Shown one piece after another: positions 32,337-41,459 of a DNA stretch of 64,000 nucleotides. Position 1 is the stretch's first letter. Each line of letters starts with the position of its first letter. The stretch spans positions 62,001 through 126,000 of the forward strand of contig NZ_JAVDSH010000006.1 in assembly GCF_031455195.1 (NCBI RefSeq). Reading direction: 5' to 3'. The notes under the pieces are model-generated. The model was given only the letters and a program-made list of their open reading frames with translations. It was not told the DNA's origin and ran no database searches. Both the position numbers and the translations under genes were made by a program. The DNA comes from Arthrobacter nitroguajacolicus_D (lineage in GTDB: Bacteria; Actinomycetota; Actinomycetes; Actinomycetales; Micrococcaceae).

Positions 32337-33998
32337 GTGGCAAGCAGCAAAAGGCGGCGCCTGACCGTACAGTTCGGAGCCGTGGTTGTGGCCTTGGGGC
32401 TGGCGGCATGTACTGGAACAACAGGTCCCGCGCCTTCTTCCCCTGGCAGCACCGCCGCTGAGCCCACCGCAACTTTCAACTTCGGGACATCCTCCATGCC
32501 GTTGGGCCTCGATCCGGCATTGACGTCGGACTCCGAGTCCTACCGCATCACCCGCCAGGTCCTCGAAGGCCTCGTGGGCGTCGACGGCGAAACCGGGCAG
32601 ACTACCCCGCTTCTGGCGACGGAATGGAAAGACAGCAACAACGGCCTCAGCTACGATTTCACGCTCCGCTCCCAGGTCACGTTCCATGACGGAACCCCGC
32701 TGGATGCCACCGCTGTCTGCGCCAACTTCGACCGCTGGTTCTCGTTCTCCCCTGAACTCCGGAAGCAGGCCCCGGGAATCTCCTTCCAGAGTGTGTTCAA
32801 GGCGTATTCGGACGCCCCGGTTTTCTCCATCTTCAAGGACTGCAAGGTAGTTTCGGCCAGCAACGTCCAGATCAACCTGACGCGGCCCTTCACTGGGTTC
32901 CTGAAGGCACTCACGCTGCCGGCCTTCGCGATCTCCTCCCCCACAGCTTTGGCAGCCCAAAAAGCAAACGTCCTGGACCAGGTCCGCAACGGCGAGGCGA
33001 TCTCCACCTACGCGAGCCACCCGGTAGGAACCGGACCTTATGAATTCAGCGCCTGGGACGACAAGCAAGTCACCCTGGCGAGCTACAAGAACTACTGGGG
33101 AAACCGCGGCCAGATAGCCACCATCAACTTCATCCCTTACGACCGCGCCGAGACACGCCAGCAGGCCTTGCTGGACGGGAAAATCGACGCCTACGACCTC
33201 GTGACTTCCGGAACCTTCGATCAATTGGTCAAGAAAGGTGTCCAGATCATTCAGCGGGACCCCTTCTCCGTGATGTACCTCGGCATCAACCAGGCCGTTG
33301 CGCCCTTGGACAAGCCGGAGGTCCGCCAGGCCATTGAGATGGCCATCGACAAGGAATCGCTGATCCGGAAGTTCTTCATCGACAACACCACGCAGGCGTC
33401 ACAGTTCGTGCCGCCGAAGCTCAGCGGCTTCAACAACAATGCCCCCTCGCTGGGGTACAACCCTGACAAAGCCAAGGAGCTCTTGTCCAAGGCAGGCTAC
33501 AAAGGCGAAGAGCTGAAGTTCTACTATCCGCTGAACGCCACCAGGGCCTACATGCCTACGCCGGAGAAGATCTACGCGGAAATCAGCCGTCAGCTGGTAG
33601 CCGTGGGTTTCAACATCAAGCCTGTTCCCGTGGACTGGGAAGATGGCTATCTCCAGAAGGTGCAGTCACCCGGGGACCGGGCCCTGCACCTGCTCGGCTG
33701 GAACGGCTCCTATGCCGATGCCGACAACTTCCTTGGTCCGTTGTTCGGGGAAACCCGCGCAGAGTTCGGGTACTCCGATTCGGACGTCTTCCACAAGATC
33801 GAGCGGGCACGTGCAATGCCCGACGGCGATGAGCGCAACGCGCAGTACCAGGCCATCAACGCCGACATCGCTGCTTCAGTACCGGCTGTTCCCATCGCTT
33901 TCCCCATCTCGGCATTGGCTTTGTCCGACAAGGTGGAAAGCTACCCCGCCTCCCCCGTGCTGAACGAAGTTTTCACGAACGTCCGCCTAAAGCCTTGA
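32337..33998 (+). CDS. Peptide-type ABC transporter substrate-binding lipoprotein
   Basis: This 553-residue lipoprotein starts at GTG 32337 with GAGGGG 6 bp upstream. A signal peptide with lipobox LAAC is followed by a Ser/Pro/Thr linker and an SBP_bac_5 domain. Domain features are LDPALTSDSESYRITRQVLEGLVG, the ring LSYDFTLRSQVTFHDGTPLDA, HPVGTGPYEF and PEVRQAIEMAIDKESLI. It should capture oligopeptides or similar solutes at the outer membrane face. No permease or ATPase genes of the system are adjacent, so it is an orphan receptor here. The frame is open further upstream across the tRNA, which is not coding. Confidence 0.92.
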   Translation: MASSKRRRLTVQFGAVVVALGLAACTGTTGPAPSSPGSTAAEPTATFNFGTSSMPLGLDPALTSDSESYRITRQVLEGLVGVDGETGQTTPLLATEWKDSNNGLSYDFTLRSQVTFHDGTPLDATAVCANFDRWFSFSPELRKQAPGISFQSVFKAYSDAPVFSIFKDCKVVSASNVQINLTRPFTGFLKALTLPAFAISSPTALAAQKANVLDQVRNGEAISTYASHPVGTGPYEFSAWDDKQVTLASYKNYWGNRGQIATINFIPYDRAETRQQALLDGKIDAYDLVTSGTFDQLVKKGVQIIQRDPFSVMYLGINQAVAPLDKPEVRQAIEMAIDKESLIRKFFIDNTTQASQFVPPKLSGFNNNAPSLGYNPDKAKELLSKAGYKGEELKFYYPLNATRAYMPTPEKIYAEISRQLVAVGFNIKPVPVDWEDGYLQKVQSPGDRALHLLGWNGSYADADNFLGPLFGETRAEFGYSDSDVFHKIERARAMPDGDERNAQYQAINADIAASVPAVPIAFPISALALSDKVESYPASPVLNEVFTNVRLKP

Positions 33999-34077
33999 CG
34001 ATTGGCCGTAATTTCAGTATTGAGACTGCGCGGGGATATTCTGTAGCAGCCAGTGCCGCCGCTAACGGAGATTGATT

Positions 34078-35583
34078 GTGACCTTCATTTCCAAGACTCA
34101 ACATGCCGACGTCGTCCTTATTGGCGGCGGAATCATGAGTGCCACCCTGGGTGCGTTCATCAAGCAACTTGAACCCTCCTGGACCATCTCCATGTTCGAA
34201 CGACTCGACGAAGCGGGGCTTGAGAGTTCCGGTCCGTGGAACAACGCAGGCACCGGACACGCCGCGTTGTGTGAGCTCAACTACTCCCCGGCAGCCAAAG
34301 ACGGTTCCGTGGACCCGTCCAAGGCGCTGCACATCAACGAGCAGTTCCAGCTGTCCCGGCAGTTCTGGTCCCACTTGGTGGACAGCAACGTCATTGGTTC
34401 CCCCAAGGGCTTCATCAACACCGTTCCGCACATGAGCTTCGTCATTGGCGATGACCACGTGAACTTCCTGAAGACCCGTTATGAGGCCCTCAGGCCGAAC
34501 ACGCTGTTCCGCAGCATGGAGTACACCGAGGACCAGGCCCAGATCGCCAAGTGGGCGCCATTGATCGTCAAGGGCCGTGACCGCAAGCAGCGCGTCGCCG
34601 CTACCCGCGCGGCGGAAGGCACCGACGTCGACTTCGGTGCCCTGACACGCGAGCTGACCGGCTACCTCCAAGGCAGCGGCGCCGAAGTCAACTATGGGCA
34701 CGACGTCACCAACATCAACCGCGCAGCGGGCGGTGGCTGGGACCTCTCCCTCAAGCACGCCAAGTCGGGCGAGCACGGACGCATCCACGCAAACTTCGTC
34801 TTCGTTGGCGCTGGCGGCGGGGCGCTGCACCTGCTCCAGGCCTCCGGTATTCCGGAAAGCAAGGGCTACGGTGGATTCCCCGTCTCCGGCCAGTTCTTCC
34901 GGTGCACCGATGACGCCATCACCTCCCAGCACAGCGCGAAGGTCTACGGCCAGGCATCGGTTGGCGCGCCTCCCATGTCCGTCCCCCACCTGGACACCCG
35001 CTACGTGGATGGCAAGCGTTCCCTCCTGTTCGGCCCGTATGCAGGCTTCTCCACAAACTTCCTGAAGACCTCCAGCTACCTGGACCTTCCGCTGTCCATC
35101 CGTCCGGGGAACATCATCCCGATGCTGGCAGTGGCCAAGGACAACATGGACCTCACGGCCTACCTCATCAAGGAAGTTGCCAAGCGCCACGAAGCCAAGG
35201 TCGAATCCCTCCGCGAGTACTATCCCGAGGCTTCCGGCGGTAACTGGGAGCTGATTACTGCCGGACAGCGTGTGCAGATCATCAAGAAGCACCCGCAAAA
35301 GGGCGGCGTGCTCCAGTTCGGCACCGAAGTTATCGCCTCCCGCGATGGCTCGATTGGCGCTCTTCTTGGCGCATCCCCGGGAGCTTCCACTGCCGTGCCG
35401 ATCATGATCGAGCTGCTGCAAAAGTCGTTCCCCAAGAACTTCAAGGGCTGGCAGTCCAAGCTCAAGGACATGATGCCCGGCTACGGCGTCAAGCTCAACG
35501 AGAACCCCGAATTGGCTGCCGAGCTGGAAGCAAGCACGGCCAAGTCCCTGCAGCTGGAAGTGGCAAACGCCGTCCAAAGCTAG
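34078..35583 (+). CDS. mqo: Malate:quinone oxidoreductase
   Basis: This 501-residue FAD enzyme on the inner membrane face oxidises malate to oxaloacetate and passes electrons to quinone. The N-terminal FAD motif is DVVLIGGGIMSATLGAFI, followed by SSGPWNNAGTGHAALCELNYSP. The family segments FINTVPHMSFVIG, FVFVGAGGGALHLLQ and the C-terminal GASPGASTAVPIM and MPGYGVKL are all present. The GTG start at 34078 has GGAG 7 bp upstream. It lies 79 bp after the solute-binding protein gene. Confidence 0.97.
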   Translation: MTFISKTQHADVVLIGGGIMSATLGAFIKQLEPSWTISMFERLDEAGLESSGPWNNAGTGHAALCELNYSPAAKDGSVDPSKALHINEQFQLSRQFWSHLVDSNVIGSPKGFINTVPHMSFVIGDDHVNFLKTRYEALRPNTLFRSMEYTEDQAQIAKWAPLIVKGRDRKQRVAATRAAEGTDVDFGALTRELTGYLQGSGAEVNYGHDVTNINRAAGGGWDLSLKHAKSGEHGRIHANFVFVGAGGGALHLLQASGIPESKGYGGFPVSGQFFRCTDDAITSQHSAKVYGQASVGAPPMSVPHLDTRYVDGKRSLLFGPYAGFSTNFLKTSSYLDLPLSIRPGNIIPMLAVAKDNMDLTAYLIKEVAKRHEAKVESLREYYPEASGGNWELITAGQRVQIIKKHPQKGGVLQFGTEVIASRDGSIGALLGASPGASTAVPIMIELLQKSFPKNFKGWQSKLKDMMPGYGVKLNENPELAAELEASTAKSLQLEVANAVQS

Positions 35584-35649
35584 GCCATCCCGGGGCTGCG
35601 GCCGGTTCCCGTCAGACGAATCGTTTCGTAGACCTCAGGAGTCAATGCA

Positions 35650-38600
35650 ATGTTCCGCCTGGCCAAGCTGTCCCTGGGAAACCGGGCCCTGATCGCGCTG
35701 ATCACCGTCTTTGCGGCGGTGTTCGGCGTGATCACCATGGGATCGTTGAAACAGGAACTCATTCCCTCGATCGAGTTCCCACAGATCACGGTTGTCACCT
35801 CCATGCCGGGCGCCTCTCCAGAGGTGGTGGACAAGCAGCTCAGCCAGCCGCTCGAAACGGCCCTGAACAGCGTCGAGGGCCTTGAGTCCACCACTTCCAC
35901 GTCCCGCAACGGCGTTTCCCAGATCACCATGGTGTTCACCTACGGTTCAAACCTGGACAGGGCCAGGAACCAAATCGACCGGGCTATTTCCAACGCCAAG
36001 CGGGCTCTGCCGGCCGACGTCGAACCACAGGCCATCGCCGGCAACATCAGCGACTTCCCGATCGTCTTCCTGGCAGTCTCCTCGGACAAGCCACTGAGCG
36101 AACTCAATGCCGACCTGCTGCGGCTCAGTGTCCCCCGGCTACAAAAGATCGACGGCGTCCGTGGCGCCGATGTCACGGGCGGCGCCCGTCAGCACATCCT
36201 TATCCAACCCCGCCCGGCCGATCTTGCCAGCACCGGGACGTCGGTCCAGTCCATCAGCAGTGCGCTGAAGAACAACGGCACCCTGGTGCCTGTGGGGACC
36301 ATCGAGGACCAGGGCAAGACGTTGTCGCTGCAGCTCGGCAGCCCGGTGGATTCCTTGGATATCATCAAGGGACTTCCGCTGGCCGGTGCCAAGAATGCTG
36401 CGACGATCGGCGCGGTGGCCGACGTCAGCATCCAGGATGATGCCGCCACGTCCATCACCCGCACCAACGGCAAGCCCACGCTGGCCTTGTCGGTCACCAA
36501 GAAGCCCGAGGGCGATACTGTCGCTATCTCCCATGCGGTGCGGGATGCCATCGGACCCATGCAGGACGAGCTGGGCAACAACGCGACGTTCACGCCGGTC
36601 TTTGACCAGGCTCCGTTCATCGAAAAGTCCATCAAGGACCTCACTACCGAGGGCCTCCTTGGCTTGGGCTTCGCTGTGGCCGTCATCCTGGTGTTCCTGA
36701 TGTCCGTGCGGTCCACCCTGGTTACGGCGGTCTCGATTCCGTTGTCGCTGTTGATCACCTTCATCGGCATCTCCGCCACCGGGTACTCGCTGAACATCCT
36801 GACGTTGGGCGCGCTCACCATTGCGATCGGCCGCGTTGTGGACGATTCCATTGTGGTAATTGAGAACATCAAACGGCACCTCAGCTACGGGGAAGACAAG
36901 CTGACGGCCATCCTGACATCCATCCGGGAAGTGGCCGGGGCGATTACCGCATCCACGCTCACCACCGTGGCAGTGTTCCTGCCCATAGCGTTCGTCGGGG
37001 ACCTGGCCGGCGAATTGTTCCGCCCGTTTGCCTTGACGGTGACCATCGCTCTGTTGTCGTCGCTGTTGGTCTCCTTGACCATTGTTCCCGTCCTGGCCTA
37101 CTGGTTCCTCTCTTCCAAGGGCAAAGGCGTGGAGGATCGCTCCTCTGCCAGGGAGTCCGCGGAAAAGGCCAGGGAGGCGGAACAGCGAAGCCGCCTCCAA
37201 CGCGGTTACCTGCCCATCCTTGAGAAGACACAGAAGCACCCCGTTCTCACGTTGTCCGCGGCCGCAGTGGTCCTCGTCGCCACCATCGCGGTTTCGCCGC
37301 TGCTGGCTACGGATCTGTTGGGCCGCTCGGGCGAAAACAGCATGACGGTGCGCCAGGTCCTTCCGGCCGGAACGAGCCTCCAGGCCACCAGCGATGAGGC
37401 CGCGAAGATCGAGGACGCCCTCAAGGACATGGATGGCATCAAGGACGTGCAGGTCACCTCCGGAAATGCGCAGACGGGCTTCGCGGCGCTGACGTCCACA
37501 GGATCGTCCAACTCCACGTTCACGATTGTCACTGACGAGAAGGTGAACCAGGCCAAGCTCCAGGACGCAGTCCGCGCCAAGCTCGAGGGGGCGGCCGGCA
37601 AGGTCACTGTTGGATCCCAGCAAGGTGGCTTCGGTACGTCGTCCACGGTGGACATCACCATCAAGGCCGCCAACTCAGCGGACCTGCGGACGGCCAGCGA
37701 TGCCATGGTCCAGGCGATGACGGGAGTACCGGGAAGCACCGAGGTGGCTACCAACCTTGCCTCAACCCAGGCGGTGGTCCAGGTTCGCGTGGACCGTGCC
37801 AAGGTGGTAGCTGCCGGGCTGACGGAGGAGCAGGTGGGCGCCTTCCTTGCTTCCACGGTCAGCCCCATACCTGCCGGCACGGTACGCATCGACACCAACG
37901 ACTATCCGGTGCAGATCGGCCAGGGAACCCGCTTCACCAGCATCGCCGCCGTGCGCGCGCTGCAATTGCCGACGGCGCGTGGTCCCGTATCGCTGGAAAG
38001 TGTCGCCGCCGTCGAACAGGTGGACACGCCCGTGTCCATCACAAGCAGCAACGGTCAACGGACCGCAAAGGTGACTGTGACGCCGTCGGGTTCCAACCTT
38101 GGCAGCGTCAGCAGCGCCGTCCAGCAACGGCTGGCTTCTGTCGAATTGCCGTCGGGTGTTACCGCCACGATCGGTGGGGCCACCACACAGCAGGCAGAAT
38201 CCTTCCGGCAACTCGGCCTGGCGTTGCTTGCTGCCATCGCGATTGTCTACGTCATCATGGTGGCGGCCTTCAAGTCCCTGATCCAACCGTTAATTCTTCT
38301 GGTTTCGGTCCCCTTCGCCGCCACCGGTGCCGTCGGCCTGTTGCTGCTGACCGGGGTTCCCTTGGGCCTCCCCTCACTGATCGGCATGTTGATGCTGGTA
38401 GGCATCGTGGTCACCAACGCGATCGTGCTCATCGACCTCATCAACCAGTACCGCAAGCCACACGATGGACGCGCCGGCATGAACGTGGCCGATGCCATCA
38501 CGCACGGGGCCCGCCAGCGCCTGCGCCCGATCCTGATGACTGCCCTTGCCACCGTGTTTGCGTTGACTCCCATGGCGCTGGGCCTGACCGGGGGCGGCGG

Positions 38601-38856
38601 CTTCATATCGCAGCCCTTGGCGATTGTGGTCATCGGCGGCCTGGTCTCCTCTACCGCGCTGACACTGGTCCTGGTTCCAGTGCTCTACAAGCTGGTGGAG
38701 GGACGGCGCGAGAAACGGCAGCTGCTGAAGGACCTGCAGGATAAACCCACTCCACAACCCGAAGGCGCGGGCGGATCCGACGAGTTCCAAGACTGGACCA
38801 CAGGCATGATTCCCCGGGTGAAGGGCCGCCGCGCGGCCCATAATCCCGCGGAGTAA
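35650..38856 (+). CDS. RND-superfamily efflux transporter (HAE1-like)
   Basis: This 1068-residue protein has the twofold RND plan: one helix, a large outer loop and five to six helices, repeated. TM4 carries the proton-relay acids D398-D399 in GRVVDDSIVVIENIKR. The second half ends with AAFKSLIQPLILLVSVPFAATGAVGLLLL and IGMLMLVGIVVTNAIVLIDLINQYR (outline), as in AcrB and Bacillus SwrC. Gram-positive members work without an outer-membrane channel and export lipopeptides, detergents or drugs. AGGAG lies ahead of the ATG. No adaptor gene is adjacent, and mqo upstream is probably unrelated in function. Confidence 0.93.
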   Translation: MFRLAKLSLGNRALIALITVFAAVFGVITMGSLKQELIPSIEFPQITVVTSMPGASPEVVDKQLSQPLETALNSVEGLESTTSTSRNGVSQITMVFTYGSNLDRARNQIDRAISNAKRALPADVEPQAIAGNISDFPIVFLAVSSDKPLSELNADLLRLSVPRLQKIDGVRGADVTGGARQHILIQPRPADLASTGTSVQSISSALKNNGTLVPVGTIEDQGKTLSLQLGSPVDSLDIIKGLPLAGAKNAATIGAVADVSIQDDAATSITRTNGKPTLALSVTKKPEGDTVAISHAVRDAIGPMQDELGNNATFTPVFDQAPFIEKSIKDLTTEGLLGLGFAVAVILVFLMSVRSTLVTAVSIPLSLLITFIGISATGYSLNILTLGALTIAIGRVVDDSIVVIENIKRHLSYGEDKLTAILTSIREVAGAITASTLTTVAVFLPIAFVGDLAGELFRPFALTVTIALLSSLLVSLTIVPVLAYWFLSSKGKGVEDRSSARESAEKAREAEQRSRLQRGYLPILEKTQKHPVLTLSAAAVVLVATIAVSPLLATDLLGRSGENSMTVRQVLPAGTSLQATSDEAAKIEDALKDMDGIKDVQVTSGNAQTGFAALTSTGSSNSTFTIVTDEKVNQAKLQDAVRAKLEGAAGKVTVGSQQGGFGTSSTVDITIKAANSADLRTASDAMVQAMTGVPGSTEVATNLASTQAVVQVRVDRAKVVAAGLTEEQVGAFLASTVSPIPAGTVRIDTNDYPVQIGQGTRFTSIAAVRALQLPTARGPVSLESVAAVEQVDTPVSITSSNGQRTAKVTVTPSGSNLGSVSSAVQQRLASVELPSGVTATIGGATTQQAESFRQLGLALLAAIAIVYVIMVAAFKSLIQPLILLVSVPFAATGAVGLLLLTGVPLGLPSLIGMLMLVGIVVTNAIVLIDLINQYRKPHDGRAGMNVADAITHGARQRLRPILMTALATVFALTPMALGLTGGGGFISQPLAIVVIGGLVSSTALTLVLVPVLYKLVEGRREKRQLLKDLQDKPTPQPEGAGGSDEFQDWTTGMIPRVKGRRAAHNPAE

Positions 38857-38877
38857 CCGCGCACCAACCCCTCACGC

Positions 38878-38902
38878 AGGGCCGGGAACATTTCCCGGCC
38901 CT
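38878..38902 (+). terminator. Terminator after the RND gene
   Basis: A 10-bp stem (AGGGCCGGGA with TCCCGGCCCT) with a 5-base loop lies 22 bp after the stop. It has no long T tract. Confidence 0.65.
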
Positions 38903-38924
38903 GTCCTGTTACAGCCACTGATAC

Positions 38925-38936
38925 ATGCAAATGCAT
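38925..38936. promoter_or_regulatory. Candidate MarR operator ahead of the luciferase-like gene
   Basis: The palindrome ATGCA-AA-TGCAT lies 60 bp upstream of the monooxygenase start. The monooxygenase gene overlaps a MarR gene, so this is the natural place for autoregulation. Confidence 0.4.
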
Positions 38937-38995
38937 CTAGTTTGAGGTACACTGTTTACAGAGCCCGGGACCACGGGCAGGGAGAAAGGCACATC

Positions 38996-40120
38996 ATGCA
39001 GATCGGCGTATTCAGCGTCAGTGACATCACCACTGACCCCACAACGGGCCGCACGCCCACGGAGAACGAACGCATCAAGGCGTCCGTAGCCATCGCCAAG
39101 AAGGTCGAAGAAATCGGCATGGACGTGTACGCCCTGGGCGAGCACCACAACCGGCCGTTCTTCTCCTCCTCCCCGACCACCACGCTGGCCTACATCGCAG
39201 CGCAGACAGAGCGCATTACGCTCTCAACGGCCACCACCCTGATCACCACCAATGACCCGGTCAAGATCGCCGAAGACTTCGCGATGCTGCAGCACCTCTC
39301 CGATGGCCGAGTGGACTTGGTCCTTGGGCGTGGCAACACCGCGCCGGTTTACCCCTGGTTCGGGAAAAACATCCAGGACGGCATCGAACTTGCCATCGAA
39401 AACTACAGCCTGCTGCGCAAGCTGTGGGATGAGGACACCGTTAACTGGTCGGGCAAGTTCCGCACGCCCTTGCAGAACTTCACCTCCACGCCGCGCCCGC
39501 TCGACGACGTCGCCCCGTTCGTTTGGCACGGCTCCATCCGCACACCCCAGATCGCCGAAGTGGCCGCCTACTACGGCGACGGCTTCTTCGCCAACAACAT
39601 CTTCTGGCCCAAGGAGCACTACCAGCAGTTGATCGGCCTCTACCGTGAGCGCTACGAGCACTACGGACACGGCAAGGCGGACCAGGCAATCGTCGGCCTG
39701 GGCGGTCAGTTCTTCATGCGGAAGAACTCCCAGGACGCCGTCAAGGAGTTCCGCCCGTACTTCGACAACGCCCCGGTGTACGGCCACGGACCTTCGCTGG
39801 AGGACTTCACGTCCCAGACGCCACTGACCGTGGGCAGCCCGCAGGAAGTCATCGAGAAGACCCTGACTTTCCGCGAGGCCTTCGGTGACTATCAGCGCCA
39901 ACTGTTCCTGATCGACCACGCCGGCCTTCCCCTGAAGACCGTCCTGGAGCAGCTGGACCTCTTCGGCGAAGAAGTACTGCCGGTCCTTCGCAAGGAATAC
40001 GCCGCCATGAAGCCCGCCCACGTTCCCGACGCGCCCACCCACGCTTCCCGCGTGGCCGCAGCGCTGGAGGCCAAGGTCAGCGAGTCCGCTGCTGCCGGGG
40101 CCGCGGGGCAGGACGCCTGA
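38996..40120 (+). CDS. LLM-class flavin-dependent oxidoreductase (luciferase-like)
   Basis: This 374-residue luciferase-like monooxygenase has MQIGVFSVSDI at the N-terminus and GMDVYALGEHHNRPFFSSSP, which holds the usual substrate/flavin His pair. ITLSTATTLITTNDPVKIAEDFAMLQHLSDGRVDLVLGRG (outline) is the core of the fold. It probably uses reduced FMN and oxygen; the substrate cannot be told. GGGAGAAAGG precedes the start at 38996. Its stop overlaps the MarR start by one base, so the two are coupled. Confidence 0.9.
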   Translation: MQIGVFSVSDITTDPTTGRTPTENERIKASVAIAKKVEEIGMDVYALGEHHNRPFFSSSPTTTLAYIAAQTERITLSTATTLITTNDPVKIAEDFAMLQHLSDGRVDLVLGRGNTAPVYPWFGKNIQDGIELAIENYSLLRKLWDEDTVNWSGKFRTPLQNFTSTPRPLDDVAPFVWHGSIRTPQIAEVAAYYGDGFFANNIFWPKEHYQQLIGLYRERYEHYGHGKADQAIVGLGGQFFMRKNSQDAVKEFRPYFDNAPVYGHGPSLEDFTSQTPLTVGSPQEVIEKTLTFREAFGDYQRQLFLIDHAGLPLKTVLEQLDLFGEEVLPVLRKEYAAMKPAHVPDAPTHASRVAAALEAKVSESAAAGAAGQDA

Positions 40121-40587
40121 TGTCCGGTCCAACAGGCGCGGCGTCTTCCGCCGTTCGCCTCGCCGCCGAAACCTGGGAGTCCTTGTTCCGCTCGCAGGTG
40201 GCGGTGATGCGGAAACTTCAGTCCGGACCGGCCTTCAAGACGCTACCCGTCAAGGAGTACGACGTCCTGTTCACCCTGTCCCGGTGCCCGTCAGGGCAGC
40301 TTCGCCTGAACGAGATCAATGACAAGGTGCTGCTGAGCCAGTCCAGCTTGAGCCGCTTGGTTGACCGGTTGGAGAAGCGGGGTTTGGTGGAGCGCACCGC
40401 AGCGCCCGACGACGGTCGTGGAGTACTGCTCTCACTCACCGACTCGGGGCGCGAGTTGCAAAAGGCCATCGGCCGGGAGCACGTGCGCGACATCGCCCAC
40501 TTGGTGGCTCCGGCCCTTACGGCAGAGGAACAACGCGAGTTGTTGCGGCTGACGGAAAAGCTCAGGGCATCGGTGGCGGGCCACTAG
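40120..40587 (+). CDS. MarR-family regulator coupled to the LLM oxidoreductase
   Basis: This 155-residue winged-helix regulator has LPVKEYDVLFTLSRCPSGQLRLNEINDKVLLSQSSLSRLVDRLEKRGLVER (outline) as the DNA-binding core and PDDGRGVLLSLTDSGRE as the wing. It starts on the last base of the oxidoreductase stop. It most likely represses its own operon and is released by a small aromatic or reactive ligand; this is inferred. Its TAG stop interlocks with that of the transglutaminase gene on the other strand. Confidence 0.92.
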   Translation: MSGPTGAASSAVRLAAETWESLFRSQVAVMRKLQSGPAFKTLPVKEYDVLFTLSRCPSGQLRLNEINDKVLLSQSSLSRLVDRLEKRGLVERTAAPDDGRGVLLSLTDSGRELQKAIGREHVRDIAHLVAPALTAEEQRELLRLTEKLRASVAGH

Positions 40588-41390
40588 CGCAGGCTGACAA
40601 GCTCCCGGGGGTTCTCCTCCGGGAGCATTCCGTTAACGGAGGCACTGACTTTGAGTGTTTTCAACGACAGGCTGCCGCCCACGGTGGACAGGAATGCCGT
40701 GTCTGAGGAGTCGCGTCCCGCGGTGATGCGCAGCATGGATCCGCGCGGCGCCAGGCCCGTAGGGTCTATGACGTGCCAGGCGCCGTCGATGTGTGCCTCA
40801 GCCACTGCATGGAAATCCATGGGGCTCAGGCCAGGTGCGTACACGGCCGCCAGGCGCGCCGGGACATCCTTGGATCGCAGCAGGGCGATGGCCAAGTGGG
40901 CAAAGTCCCTGCAGACTCCCTTGCGGTGGAGCAAGGTCTCCACTGCCCCGTCGGTTCCGCGCGAGGAACCACTGACGTAGCGGAGCTCACCATTGACCCA
41001 ATCGCGGACGGCCTGGAGCAGTTCCGCGCCGTGCAGTCCACCAAACTCCGCGTACGAGGTAGGAAGCAGCCTGTCCGACTCCGCGTACCGGCTGGGCCTG
41101 ACATACCTGATCAGTTCCATGGGATCCGAGGTGTCGGGCTGCCCGATGCCGTGGACAGTAGCCCAATAGTCCACCGTGACTTCCGTGGGCTCATCGAATT
41201 CCAGGTAATGGAAGCGTCCCCCATGGTGGTCGTTGAGTTCGGCGTAGGGAACCTCGTTGCCGGCTGCTGTGATGGAAAGTCTCTCCGTCACAGAGTCGTA
41301 GCCCGGGTTGTTGGCTACGGCTATGGCCATGGCTACTTTCGTGCTGGCTGTGGTCTTGAAAACGAGCGTGGCAGCTACGTTGCGTTCCAT
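40584..41390 (-). CDS. Transglutaminase-like cysteine protease-fold protein
   Basis: This 268-residue protein has an N-terminal beta domain followed by a transglutaminase core. The catalytic triad is visible: Cys in HRKGVCRDFAHLAIALLRS, His in MDFHAVAEAHIDG, and Asp in WHVIDPTGLAPR. Such proteins may hydrolyse or transfer amide bonds, and bacterial members are often found with ATP-grasp and alpha-E genes, which are absent here. The start at 41390 (MERNVAATLVF) fits the conserved domain. It converges on the MarR gene, with the two stops sharing CTAG. Confidence 0.88.
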   Translation of the reverse strand: MERNVAATLVFKTTASTKVAMAIAVANNPGYDSVTERLSITAAGNEVPYAELNDHHGGRFHYLEFDEPTEVTVDYWATVHGIGQPDTSDPMELIRYVRPSRYAESDRLLPTSYAEFGGLHGAELLQAVRDWVNGELRYVSGSSRGTDGAVETLLHRKGVCRDFAHLAIALLRSKDVPARLAAVYAPGLSPMDFHAVAEAHIDGAWHVIDPTGLAPRGSMLRITAGRDSSDTAFLSTVGGSLSLKTLKVSASVNGMLPEENPRELVSLR

Positions 41391-41459
41391 TGATCTCCGG
41401 GGTGGGTTGCGGCAGTCGGCCCCCAAGCCGCCGTTTGCGTGGATCAGCCAATCGCAGGG

